From the NCBI GenBank assembly GCA_002450295.1, contig DJYX01000168.1:1-12725 (forward strand): 12,725 nt of DNA, written 5' to 3'. Positions 1 through 7,507 of this stretch are shown here, in pieces. Origin of the DNA: Deltaproteobacteria bacterium UBA6967 (GTDB lineage: Bacteria; SAR324; NAC60-12). The notes below the pieces were generated by a model, which saw only the letters and a program-made list of their open reading frames with translations, did no database searches and was not told the origin of the DNA. Within the stretch, counting starts at the first letter, position 1. Every line of letters starts with the position of its first letter. A program made the translations under genes and the position numbers.

Positions 1-1038
1 CTCGATTTCTTCCAGAATCGTGGTACGGTCGTGAAGCTGTTCGATCCATCGGCTTGGGAAAACGCTTGTCCCCCCCGCAGCTCCGAGAAGTGCTCCAAGG
101 ATGGCTCCACGATGGCAGTTGTCCCCCCCAGTTTCTGTGTTGGCGATCAAGGCCTGCTCTGCATCATTTTCATACTTGGCTAGTAGATAAAGTACGGAAG
201 GAACAGAGTGCTCGATGTAGCACGCAGGACTGAAAATTGGGCCGATGACTTCCTGGTCCTGCCAGTTTTGACGATCCGCTTCTTCGAGCAATTTGGGCAA
301 GCGAAGTCCGAGTGGTTGAGTGGCTTCCAGCGTCTGGTCCCGAAGGTTAGCTGAGTGCTCTTGCTGAAGCAGTGTGTGTAACAGCTCCATTACAGGTTCT
401 GCGTAGTGTTCCAGCTTTGGAGATCGATGAGTCAGTCGAAGTTGAGTGCGAATTGTCAACCAATCTCCCATTGATTTGACGAGAACCGGAGGAAGCAGAA
501 CTAGACCTCCAACAGACGCCGTGTTGTGATCCTCAACACCAGCACATTCTTCAGCCGGTTTGCCCTTGGCCCAATTGGCGAAGAAATCTCGATGAAAAGA
601 CTCAGCATAGGTGTCCTGATGAGTGCCCGCAGTAGTCATGAAATCAATGTAGGCCGTCAAAAATCTATCTGCTGAGTAATCAGGAAGAGAACTACGCAAT
701 AAGACCCGCAGACACTGCAGGTTCAGGGTGTTTTCTCCGGCTCTAAGAGCATGGTGGTAGTGAAGCTTGGGTTTAGCCCAGAATTCCTTGCGTCCTTTGA
801 GGATCACGTCTCCCACGATGCTGCCTTGCTGTTTGCCACGACCATGACCTCCTGTGTTGGAGAGGTGCAGCAGAGAATTCGGATGAAATTCCTTGGGCGC
901 CTCCATGTTACAGATCGGACCGTAGTCTTGTTGAAGGGCTTTGGTGTCGTAGTACCAATGAACGGGCATGGCGAGGGCATCCCCGATAAACATCCCGAGG
1001 AGCATTCCCCGAATTTTCTCTGGTTGGTAAATAGTCAT
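1..1038 (-). CDS. ADP-ribosylglycohydrolase family protein (partial, C-terminus off left edge)
   Basis: Read on the minus strand from an ATG at 1038-1036, the frame stays open for 346 codons to base 1 without a stop, so the C-terminus is missing. The N-terminus carries the family's opening glycine-rich motif (RGMLLGMFIGDALAMPVHWY, residues 10-29). GENTLN lies at 101-106, THQDTYAESFHRDF at 139-152 and TETGGDNCHRGAILGALLGA at 301-320; the last matches the C-terminal helix motif of the DraG/ARH fold. Known members remove ADP-ribose from proteins or related molecules using two Mg ions. In canonical enzymes the metal motifs are TDDT and DTDT. Here they appear as ENTL and DNCH, so several acidic ligands are replaced and the true activity is uncertain. 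The gene is divergent from the transporter operon. The family call is firm; the reaction is not. No strong ribosome binding site is visible (GAGA about 10 bases upstream). Confidence 0.87.
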   Translation of the reverse strand, partial: MTIYQPEKIRGMLLGMFIGDALAMPVHWYYDTKALQQDYGPICNMEAPKEFHPNSLLHLSNTGGHGRGKQQGSIVGDVILKGRKEFWAKPKLHYHHALRAGENTLNLQCLRVLLRSSLPDYSADRFLTAYIDFMTTAGTHQDTYAESFHRDFFANWAKGKPAEECAGVEDHNTASVGGLVLLPPVLVKSMGDWLTIRTQLRLTHRSPKLEHYAEPVMELLHTLLQQEHSANLRDQTLEATQPLGLRLPKLLEEADRQNWQDQEVIGPIFSPACYIEHSVPSVLYLLAKYENDAEQALIANTETGGDNCHRGAILGALLGAAGGTSVFPSRWIEQLHDRTTILEEIE

Positions 1039-1362
1039 TCTGATGTCTCAATAGCGGGTTTTTTCAATTTTAGAAAGAAATAACGATTAAAAATTAGTCA
1101 ATAATTTATTTTTTAAATAATTTAATCAAAATTATTTTTAAATTTTCACAGAAAAATTCTTCTTATGAATATAATTTAATCGATATGATCTTGCACTCGG
1201 CTTGATTTCCCTAAATGATAGAAACGAGACTCTCTTCAAATGAAGCATGCCCATTCTCAATAAGCCATACGCTTTCCTTAGAAAGCATCATTCGATGATT
1301 ATTGCCTTTCCGGCAGTCTACAAAAAAGTAACAGGTTACACCTTCCCAAGGCTGGCGACTAT
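1039..1362. promoter_or_regulatory. Divergent intergenic region with AT-rich segment
   Basis: This 324-base gap separates the minus-strand glycohydrolase from the plus-strand transporter operon and must hold promoters for both. About 1074-1190 is strikingly AT-rich, almost all A and T, unlike either neighbour. Toward the operon, TATGAT (1184-1189) resembles a -10 box, and TTGCAC (1191-1196) with AATGAT (1214-1219) at 17-base spacing is another weak candidate. Neither is close to consensus, so I do not choose. Four short perfect palindromes follow between 1234 and 1339. I found no open frame of note and no riboswitch that I recognise. Confidence 0.5.
1234..1339 (+). repeat. Cluster of four short palindromes in the operon leader
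   Basis: Four perfect inverted repeats lie within 106 bases upstream of the first permease. They are CTTCA-aa-TGAAG at 1234-1245, GCTTTC-ctta-GAAAGC at 1271-1286, ATCAT-tcg-ATGAT at 1287-1299 (directly abutting the previous one), and GTAAC-ag-GTTAC at 1328-1339, whose right end is 23 bases before the ATG at 1363. The last has the compact two-fold form of a dimeric repressor operator. The middle two could form tandem hairpins in the mRNA leader. No T-run follows any of them, so they are not ordinary terminators. The function is inferred only. Confidence 0.4.
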
Positions 1363-2214
1363 ATGTTGAACATTTTTGGCCAGCTTTTTAATCGGCCTAG
1401 CGCTGTGTTTGGGATCGCTGTGATCCTGTTGATGCTGTTCGCAGCAGCCTTTGCCCCTTGGCTGATGCCTCATGATCCCTTTGAACAAAGTTTTGATGGA
1501 TTGACGCTGATGGGCGAGCCCCTTCCTCCAGGTGGTGAATTCCCATTGGGTACGGACCTACTTGGACGAGATCTGGCCTCACGATTGATTTTAGGCACCA
1601 GAACTTCGCTCATCATTGGCGTATTGGCCAATGGAATTGCCGTAGTGATGGGCGCTTTTGTCGGGGTTCTAGCTGGCTATTTTGGAGGTTGGTTGGGAAT
1701 GGTGTTGATGCGCTTCACCGATCTTATGATGGCCTTTCCAGCTTTACTGCTGGCCATCGTGCTTGCGGCCATCTTCAAGCCGAGCCTGTTGATTGTGGCC
1801 TTGGTGATCGCAATGGTGAATTGGGTCCAGATGGCCCGGGTGGTTTACACCGAAGCTCGTTCCCTGGCCGAGAGAGAATTCATTCAAGTACAGAAAGCGA
1901 TTGGCTCGAGCCCATTTCGGATCCTGTTTCGCCACTTACTCCCACATTTGCTCTCTTCGATCATTGTATTTGGCACACTTGGAATCTCAACAACGGTCTT
2001 GCTGGAAGCAACCCTCAGCTTTCTAGGTGTTGGAGTTCAGCCACCCACTCCATCGTGGGGAAACATCATCTTTGAGAACCAAACCTATTTCAACACAGCT
2101 CCCTGGTTGGTCTTTTTTCCAGGGGTCGCCATTCTCCTGTTGGCCCTGGCCTTCAATCTGGTTGGAGACGCTCTGCGGGATATTCTAGATCCTACCTTGA
2201 AGGGCCGTCACTGA
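1363..2214 (+). CDS. Peptide/nickel-type ABC transporter permease, DppC-like
   Basis: This is a 283-residue inner-membrane permease of the DppC/OppC family, half of the pore of an importer for peptides or similar solutes. A first membrane helix (about 15-34) precedes the typical extracytoplasmic stretch ending in PLGTDLLGRDLASRLILGTR (61-80), a hallmark of this subfamily. The cytoplasmic EAA loop that docks the ATPase covers roughly 164-194 (EAR, then a glycine at 181, then RHLLP at 190-194). EATLSFLGVGVQPPTPSWG (215-233) and the C-terminal VGDALRDILDP (267-277) are also characteristic. Length is normal for the family. It is the first gene of the operon, and its stop overlaps the next start in TGATG. 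AAGG at 1348-1351 is a ribosome site candidate with long spacing. In most dpp/opp operons the DppB partner comes first, so the order is reversed here. Substrate is unknown. Confidence 0.94.
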   Translation: MLNIFGQLFNRPSAVFGIAVILLMLFAAAFAPWLMPHDPFEQSFDGLTLMGEPLPPGGEFPLGTDLLGRDLASRLILGTRTSLIIGVLANGIAVVMGAFVGVLAGYFGGWLGMVLMRFTDLMMAFPALLLAIVLAAIFKPSLLIVALVIAMVNWVQMARVVYTEARSLAEREFIQVQKAIGSSPFRILFRHLLPHLLSSIIVFGTLGISTTVLLEATLSFLGVGVQPPTPSWGNIIFENQTYFNTAPWLVFFPGVAILLLALAFNLVGDALRDILDPTLKGRH

Positions 2215-3134
2215 TGCGGAATTATGTACTCCGTCGGCTGTTGCAGAGTGGACTGATCCTGCTGGGAATTTCACTGGTCACCTTCATTCTGCTCTACCTA
2301 ATTCCAGCTGATCCAGCACGACAGATTGCTGGTAGAAGTGCCACTGCCGAGACGGTTGCAAACATCCGAGCCCAACTGGGACTGGATGATCCGGTCATGA
2401 TTCAGTACTTTCGCTACCTTGGGAATCTGGTTCAGGGCGACATGGGCCGCAGTTACTTGCAGAAAGCGGAAGTCAGCGTATTGATTGCCGGTCGCTTACC
2501 TGCGAGCCTGTTACTGATGATTTCTGCAATTGTGACCGAGCTGATCCTTGGTTTGACCGTCGGGATTGTGGCTGCCCTACGCCGCAACAAGTTTGAAGAT
2601 CAAGCACTGATGATCTTCAGTTTTGTTTCAATCTCAGCACCTCAGTTCGTGATTGGAATTCTGTTGCTATATTTCTTTTCTATTCAGTTCCAGTGGCTAC
2701 CGATCGGAGGCTACGGGACCTTTGCACACCTGATCCTTCCGTCTCTCACCCTAGGCCTGCTAGGCGCTGGGTGGTACTCGCGCATGATGCGCTCTTCTAT
2801 GATTGATGTCCTGCATCAAGACTTTGTCCGAACGGCCCGAGCAAAGGGAATTGCCCAGAGCCAAGTCATTGTGCGACATGTAATTCCCAATGCAATCCTG
2901 CCAATCATTGCCATGGTTGGTATTGACATCGGCCTGTTCATGTCTGGGATTGTTGTTGTGGAGAGTGTGTTTGGTTGGCCAGGCATAGGACAACTTGCCT
3001 GGCAGGCCATTCAGCGAATTGACATCCCAGTCATTATGGGAGTCACGATTGTTTCTGCCACAGCAATTGTGCTGGGTAATTTGTTGGCTGACTTGATCGC
3101 ACCGTGGATCGATCCGCGAATCAAGATCAAGTAA
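2214..3134 (+). CDS. Peptide/nickel-type ABC transporter permease, DppB-like
   Basis: This 306-residue permease is the DppB/OppB partner of the upstream DppC-like protein; the two would form a heterodimeric pore. It opens with YVLRRLLQSGLILLGISLVT (4-23), the classic first helix of the family, followed by an extracytoplasmic part with LGLDDPVMIQYFRYLGNLVQ (55-74) and GDMGRSY (75-81). The EAA loop lies at about 191-226 (DFVRTARAKGIA at 203-214, RHVIPNA at 221-227). VVVESVFGWPGIGQLAWQAI (247-266) and the ending APWIDPRIK are standard signatures. Length is typical. The ATG at 2214 shares its A with the previous stop, and GAAGGG at 2199-2204 gives a ribosome site at about 9-base spacing, so translation is probably coupled. 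Confident on family, not on substrate. Confidence 0.95.
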   Translation: MRNYVLRRLLQSGLILLGISLVTFILLYLIPADPARQIAGRSATAETVANIRAQLGLDDPVMIQYFRYLGNLVQGDMGRSYLQKAEVSVLIAGRLPASLLLMISAIVTELILGLTVGIVAALRRNKFEDQALMIFSFVSISAPQFVIGILLLYFFSIQFQWLPIGGYGTFAHLILPSLTLGLLGAGWYSRMMRSSMIDVLHQDFVRTARAKGIAQSQVIVRHVIPNAILPIIAMVGIDIGLFMSGIVVVESVFGWPGIGQLAWQAIQRIDIPVIMGVTIVSATAIVLGNLLADLIAPWIDPRIKIK

Positions 3135-3142
3135 CCCCATTC

Positions 3143-3147
3143 AAGGA
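3143..3147 (+). promoter_or_regulatory. Ribosome binding site of the family 5 binding protein
   Basis: AAGGA stands five bases before the ATG at 3153. It is the clearest ribosome site in the first operon, fitting the need to make more binding protein than permease. Confidence 0.6.
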
Positions 3148-3152
3148 TAAAT

Positions 3153-4778
3153 ATGTTTAAGCTGTTCCTGGCTGGTCTCACCGGACTTGCCCTGTTTGGT
3201 AATGTGGCGCTCGCCCAAGTCAATGAAAATGCCCCTCAGGGTGGCTCCATGACCGTTACGTACAAGGATGATGTTGCGACGCTAGATCCTGCAATTGGCT
3301 ATGACTGGCAAAACTGGTCCATGATCAAGAGTCTCTTTGATGGCTTGATGGGATACGAGCCTGGAAGTACTCAGCTGCGGAATGAGCTGTCCGCGAGCAA
3401 CACCATTTCAGCAGATGGGATGGTGCACGTCTTTAAATTAAAGAACGGAATCAAATTTCATAACGGTCGAGAGATCACAGCTGCAGATGTCAAGTATTCA
3501 CTGGAGCGTGTGACGAATCCAAAAACTCAAAGCCCTGGTGCAGGTTTCTTTGGAATGATTGACGGTTTTGATTCCTGGAATGCTGGGCAGGATTCTGGTC
3601 TTTCCGGTGTGAAGGTGATCGATGACAAGACCATAGAAATCCGACTTTCTCGACCGGATGCTACATTCCTGCACGTGATGGCCCTCAACTTTGCTTCAAT
3701 TGTCCCCAAGGAAGCAGTTGATGCTGCAGGTGAAGATTTCGGTCGAAAGCCAGTCGGCTCCGGTGCTTTCAAGTTGGCAGAGTGGACTCCCGGGCAACGT
3801 GTCGTTTTCGAAGCTTTTGACGGATACCACAGAGCTGGAGTGCCCAAGCTGGAGAGTGTGACTTTTGAGATTGGACTAGAACCGATGGTGGCTTTGCTCC
3901 GCTTGCAGCAAGGGATGGCAGATACATTGGGGGATGGTATTCCTCCTGCGCAGTTCATGCAGGTGATGAACGATCCCAACCAGTCCAAAAACGTAATCGA
4001 AGGAGGGCAGCTCCATACGGGTTACATCACGATGAACACCCGAATGGCTCCATTTGACAATGTGATGGTTCGCAAGGCTGTCAACATGGCGATCAACAAG
4101 GAGCGTATCGTCCGCATCATCAATGGACGCGCTGTTCCAGCAAACCAACCGCTACCTCCAACCATGCCCGGTTATGCCAAGGATTACAAAGGGTACCCCT
4201 TTGATCAAGACGGTGCCAAGAAGATGCTGGCGGATGCTGGATTGGCAAATGGTTTTTCAACCGAACTGTTTGTGTACAACACCGATCCAAATCCAAGAAT
4301 TGCCCAAGCGATTCAACAGGATTTGGCGGCGATCGGGATCAAGGCTGAGATCCGCAATCTAGCCCAAGCCAACGTGATTGCAGCAGGTGGTGAACCCGAC
4401 CAGGCACCAATGATCTGGTCTGGAGGAATGGCCTGGATTGCTGACTTCCCTGACCCTTCCAACTTCTATGGTCCCATCTTGGGTTGTGCCGGTGCTGTTC
4501 AGGGTGGATGGAACTGGTCCTGGTATTGTAATGAAGCGCTGGATGCTCGAGCCGCTGAGGCGGATTCGATGACAGATCCCTCCAAGACCGCGGAACGAGA
4601 AGCTGCCTGGCGACAAATCTACGTTGATATCATGGATGATGCGCCGTGGGTCCCTGTCTTCAATGAACAACGCTTCACCTTCCGCTCTGAAAAGATCGAT
4701 GGTGATGGGACGCTCTTTGTAGATCCGGTTCACATCCCCGTCAACTACGACTACATCTTCTCAACACAAGCTAAGTAA
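3153..4778 (+). CDS. Family 5 extracellular solute-binding protein of the peptide/nickel-type ABC transporter
   Basis: This 541-residue protein would capture the solute in the periplasm and deliver it to the DppB/C-like pore. A short signal peptide (lysine at 3, hydrophobic core 4-20) ends in ALA, with probable cleavage after residue 21. SBP_bac_5 features follow: a first strand with ATLDPA (42-47), FKLKNGIKFHNGREITAADV (94-113), YSLERV (115-120), GSGAFKLAEWTPGQ (202-215), VRKAVNMAINKERI (306-319) and DFPDPSNFY (431-439). C445 and C459 might form a local disulfide. The C-terminus is complete and the length is normal. AAGGA at 3143-3147, five bases before the ATG, is a good ribosome site. Sitting third, between the permeases and the amidase, suggests the bound solute carries an amide, but pocket residues do not let me name it. 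Confidence 0.94.
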   Translation: MFKLFLAGLTGLALFGNVALAQVNENAPQGGSMTVTYKDDVATLDPAIGYDWQNWSMIKSLFDGLMGYEPGSTQLRNELSASNTISADGMVHVFKLKNGIKFHNGREITAADVKYSLERVTNPKTQSPGAGFFGMIDGFDSWNAGQDSGLSGVKVIDDKTIEIRLSRPDATFLHVMALNFASIVPKEAVDAAGEDFGRKPVGSGAFKLAEWTPGQRVVFEAFDGYHRAGVPKLESVTFEIGLEPMVALLRLQQGMADTLGDGIPPAQFMQVMNDPNQSKNVIEGGQLHTGYITMNTRMAPFDNVMVRKAVNMAINKERIVRIINGRAVPANQPLPPTMPGYAKDYKGYPFDQDGAKKMLADAGLANGFSTELFVYNTDPNPRIAQAIQQDLAAIGIKAEIRNLAQANVIAAGGEPDQAPMIWSGGMAWIADFPDPSNFYGPILGCAGAVQGGWNWSWYCNEALDARAAEADSMTDPSKTAEREAAWRQIYVDIMDDAPWVPVFNEQRFTFRSEKIDGDGTLFVDPVHIPVNYDYIFSTQAK

Positions 4779-4784
4779 ATTCTC

Positions 4785-5729
4785 ATGTGCCAGAATCGTG
4801 ATCACACCATTCATGGCGCCAATCATCACTTCGGGTGGGACAACTCGTTCTCACCCGCTGTTATGGTGGCTCCTGGGGATCGACTGCACTTGGAATGTCT
4901 GGACAGCTCAGCAGGGCAGTTCACTCCCCAAAGCACGACAGCTGATGTCCCCAATCTTGATTTTGGGAAGGTAAATCCTGTTACCGGCCCAATTTATGTT
5001 GATGGTGCAGAACCTGGGGATGTGCTCAAACTTGAGATTGAAGGCTTTCATCCTTCAGGCTTCGGTTGGACAGCCAATATTCCGGGCTTTGGCTTGTTAG
5101 CTGACCAGTTCAAGGAACCTTTCCTGAAGGTCTGGAAGTATGATCCCAAGGAAATGGCTCCTGCGGTTTATTCCGATATTGCCAGCATCCCTCTCAAACC
5201 CTTTGCAGGTACTATTGGGTTAGCCCCAGCCGAGGATGGACTGCACTCAGTCGTCCCTCCACGACGGATGGGTGGCAACATGGACATCCGTGACTTGACC
5301 AGCGGAACAACGCTCTACCTGCCGGTGGAGGTCAAAGGTGCGCTGCTGTCGATTGGGGATACTCATGCTGCCCAAGGCGATGGTGAAGTCTGCGGAACAG
5401 CCATTGAGAGTCCAATGAATGTGGATTTTCGTGTGGACCTGATCAAGCAGACTCCATTGGCGAACCCGCGTTTCACCACACCAGGGCCAGTCACTCGACA
5501 TCTGGATTCCAAGGGTTATGAAGTAACTACTGGGATCGGACCAGACTTGATGTCCAGTGCCGGGAACGCTGTCTCCAGCATGATTGACTTGCTCTCTGCG
5601 ACCCATGGACTAAGTGCGGTGGAGGCATATCTACTCTGCTCAGTTTGTGGTGATCTGCGGATTTCTGAGATCGTAGACATGCCCAACTGGGTAGTATCCT
5701 TTTACTTCCCCAGGGTGGTCTTCGAGTGA
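4785..5729 (+). CDS. Acetamidase/formamidase family hydrolase
   Basis: This 314-residue protein belongs to the FmdA/AmdA family, metal-dependent cytoplasmic amidases that hydrolyse formamide, acetamide or related small amides to a carboxylate and ammonia. Signatures are NPVTGPIYVDGAEPGDVLKL (64-83), GFGWTANIPGFGLL (92-105), GGNMDIRDL (163-171) and the most diagnostic stretch GDTHAAQGDGEVCGTAIE (191-208), whose His and acidic residues lie in the active site region. It has no signal peptide and its length is normal. The first ATG was chosen because the N-terminal HHFGWDNS (14-21) already aligns with the family's opening. It begins six bases after the binding protein stop with no clear ribosome site, and its end overlaps the ATPase gene, so it is plainly part of the importer operon. 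It probably acts on the imported solute. Family assignment is strong; the substrate is inferred. Confidence 0.93.
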   Translation: MCQNRDHTIHGANHHFGWDNSFSPAVMVAPGDRLHLECLDSSAGQFTPQSTTADVPNLDFGKVNPVTGPIYVDGAEPGDVLKLEIEGFHPSGFGWTANIPGFGLLADQFKEPFLKVWKYDPKEMAPAVYSDIASIPLKPFAGTIGLAPAEDGLHSVVPPRRMGGNMDIRDLTSGTTLYLPVEVKGALLSIGDTHAAQGDGEVCGTAIESPMNVDFRVDLIKQTPLANPRFTTPGPVTRHLDSKGYEVTTGIGPDLMSSAGNAVSSMIDLLSATHGLSAVEAYLLCSVCGDLRISEIVDMPNWVVSFYFPRVVFE

Positions 5730-7507
5730 CTTCCCCTCAAGTTTCTGACTCTTCTCAAGTTCCAGATCCTGGAGGGAGTCTCCTCTCCGTCCAGGATCTG
5801 CATGTTCAGGTCGCTACCCCGACTGGAGCAAAAACAATCCTTGACGGACTCTCTTTTGAGTTGGGCCGTAGGGAAACACTCTGCCTGGCTGGGGAAAGCG
5901 GATCTGGTAAATCCATGACGGCCCTAGCGATCATGGGATTGTTACCAAAACCGATGGCCCGGATCTCCAGGGGATCCATTCAACTGGGTAATCTTGAGCT
6001 AACTCGCCTCTCTGAAAGTCAGTATCGGAAAATCAGGGCTGCCCGGATCTCGATGATTTTCCAAGAGCCGATGACCTCTCTCAATCCAATCAGTACGGTT
6101 CAAAAACAACTTTGTGAAACCTTGTTGGAGCACGGGCAGTGCAGCCGGCAGGAAGCCCCAGATCGAGCCCTGGCCCTGCTCAAAGATGTTCGCCTGACAG
6201 AACCGGAACAGCGCCTTCAGCAATATCCTCACGAGCTCTCCGGGGGTATGCGCCAGCGAGTGATGATCGCCATGGCCCTAGCCTGTGATCCAGAGATCCT
6301 AATTGCCGATGAACCAACTACGGCGCTTGATGTAACGGTACAGGCTGAAATTCTTGAGTTGATGCGCAGCCTTCAGAAAGAGCACAACACCGGGTTGCTG
6401 ATGATCACTCATGATATGGGAGTGGTTGCCGAGATGGCAGATCGTGTGTTGGTGATGAAGGAAGGGCAAGAAGTGGAGACTGCTGCAGTTCGACAACTGT
6501 TCAGCAAGCCAGTCCACCCCTACTCACAAGCTTTGTTGAAGGCTGTTCCGCGTCTCGGTTCCTCAGAGCCCAAGGAACCTCTGCCGACTACCCTTGAGAG
6601 TGTTGTGCAAATCAAGGATCTCAAGGTTCATTTCTATATTCGAGGAGGAGTGTTTAATCGCCCAGTGGCTCGAATTCATGCTGTTGAAAATGTTTCGCTT
6701 TCCATCCGGGCCGGTTCAACCCTTGCGCTTGTTGGGGAATCTGGTTGTGGCAAGTCTACTATCGGCAAGGCGATGATGGGACTGGTGCCCTGGTCTGGAA
6801 AGATCCAGCTAAACGGTGACTCGATTGCTGGACTCAGTCGTCCTCAGATGCAAAGAGTGCTACGGAACATCCAGATGATCTTTCAAGATCCAGGAGCCTC
6901 ACTAGATCCAAGGATGAAAGTTGGAGATCAGGTGGGAGAACCAATGGTAGTACACGGGATTGCCCGTGGGACAGAGCTGAAAGATCGAGTGGCTTATCTT
7001 TTTCAAAGGGTTGGACTCTCCAGAGATGCTATCGAACGTTATCCACATGAGTTTTCTGGTGGCCAACGTCAACGTATCTGTATCGCTAGAGCCTTGTCTC
7101 TCTCTCCCAAAGTGATCATTGCCGATGAGTGTGTTTCTGCCCTTGATGTTTCGATTCAGGCTCAAGTTCTTGAACTGCTCAAGGAACTTCAGCAGGAGGA
7201 TGACCTTGCTTATCTATTTATCAGTCATGACATGGCTGTGATCGAGCAAATGGCCGATGAGGTCGCCGTGATGCGTCTTGGGCAAATCGTGGAGCATGGA
7301 TACCGTGATGCTGTACTTCGCGATCCACGACATTCCTACACACAAAGGTTGCTATCGGCAGTGCCCATTCCTGACCCGGAGGTTGAGCGTGCCCAACCTC
7401 GTAGAGAAACTTCAGCAGAACCGGAATCCCCAATTTTCAAACTTCACGAACAGCCTACCCCACTTCATCTTCAAGAAATTGCGCCAGGGCATTTGGTAGC
7501 GTCTTGA
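5726..7507 (+). CDS. Fused double ATPase of the peptide/nickel-type ABC transporter (DppD-DppF-like)
   Basis: This 593-residue protein joins two ABC ATPase domains that are often separate DppD and DppF proteins; it powers the importer from the cytoplasmic side. Domain 1 has Walker A GESGSGKS (56-63), Q113, signature LSGGM (171-175), Walker B ILIADEP (191-197) and H229. It ends with the [12 protein letters not shown] element (264-275) typical of the oligopeptide group. Domain 2 has GESGCGKST (337-345), Q387, FSGGQ (443-447), VIIADEC (463-469) and H501, then a second such element at 536-547. Both sites look catalytically intact; the usual Pro after the Walker B Glu is Cys469 in domain 2. A tail of about 40 residues follows. 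The start is GTG at 5726, overlapping the amidase stop in GTGA, with GGGTGG at 5713-5718 as ribosome site. It is the last gene of the operon. Confidence 0.94.
   Translation: MTSPQVSDSSQVPDPGGSLLSVQDLHVQVATPTGAKTILDGLSFELGRRETLCLAGESGSGKSMTALAIMGLLPKPMARISRGSIQLGNLELTRLSESQYRKIRAARISMIFQEPMTSLNPISTVQKQLCETLLEHGQCSRQEAPDRALALLKDVRLTEPEQRLQQYPHELSGGMRQRVMIAMALACDPEILIADEPTTALDVTVQAEILELMRSLQKEHNTGLLMITHDMGVVAEMADRVLVMKEGQEVETAAVRQLFSKPVHPYSQALLKAVPRLGSSEPKEPLPTTLESVVQIKDLKVHFYIRGGVFNRPVARIHAVENVSLSIRAGSTLALVGESGCGKSTIGKAMMGLVPWSGKIQLNGDSIAGLSRPQMQRVLRNIQMIFQDPGASLDPRMKVGDQVGEPMVVHGIARGTELKDRVAYLFQRVGLSRDAIERYPHEFSGGQRQRICIARALSLSPKVIIADECVSALDVSIQAQVLELLKELQQEDDLAYLFISHDMAVIEQMADEVAVMRLGQIVEHGYRDAVLRDPRHSYTQRLLSAVPIPDPEVERAQPRRETSAEPESPIFKLHEQPTPLHLQEIAPGHLVAS

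Noticed and set aside
751..1083. A 110-codon plus-strand open frame.
   Set aside because: It lies antisense to the glycohydrolase relative, whose conserved N-terminal motifs are read from the minus strand over the same bases. Its own translation resembles nothing known.
1191..1362. A guanidine or other known riboswitch in the first leader, suggested by the tandem hairpins and the amidase.
   Set aside because: The loops read CTTA and TCG, without the conserved ACGR loops of the guanidine-II class, and I see no other known aptamer core.
3527..3988. A 153-codon minus-strand open frame within the family 5 binding protein gene, and many similar antisense frames elsewhere.
   Set aside because: These overlap strongly supported plus-strand genes, and their translations lack any recognisable domain.
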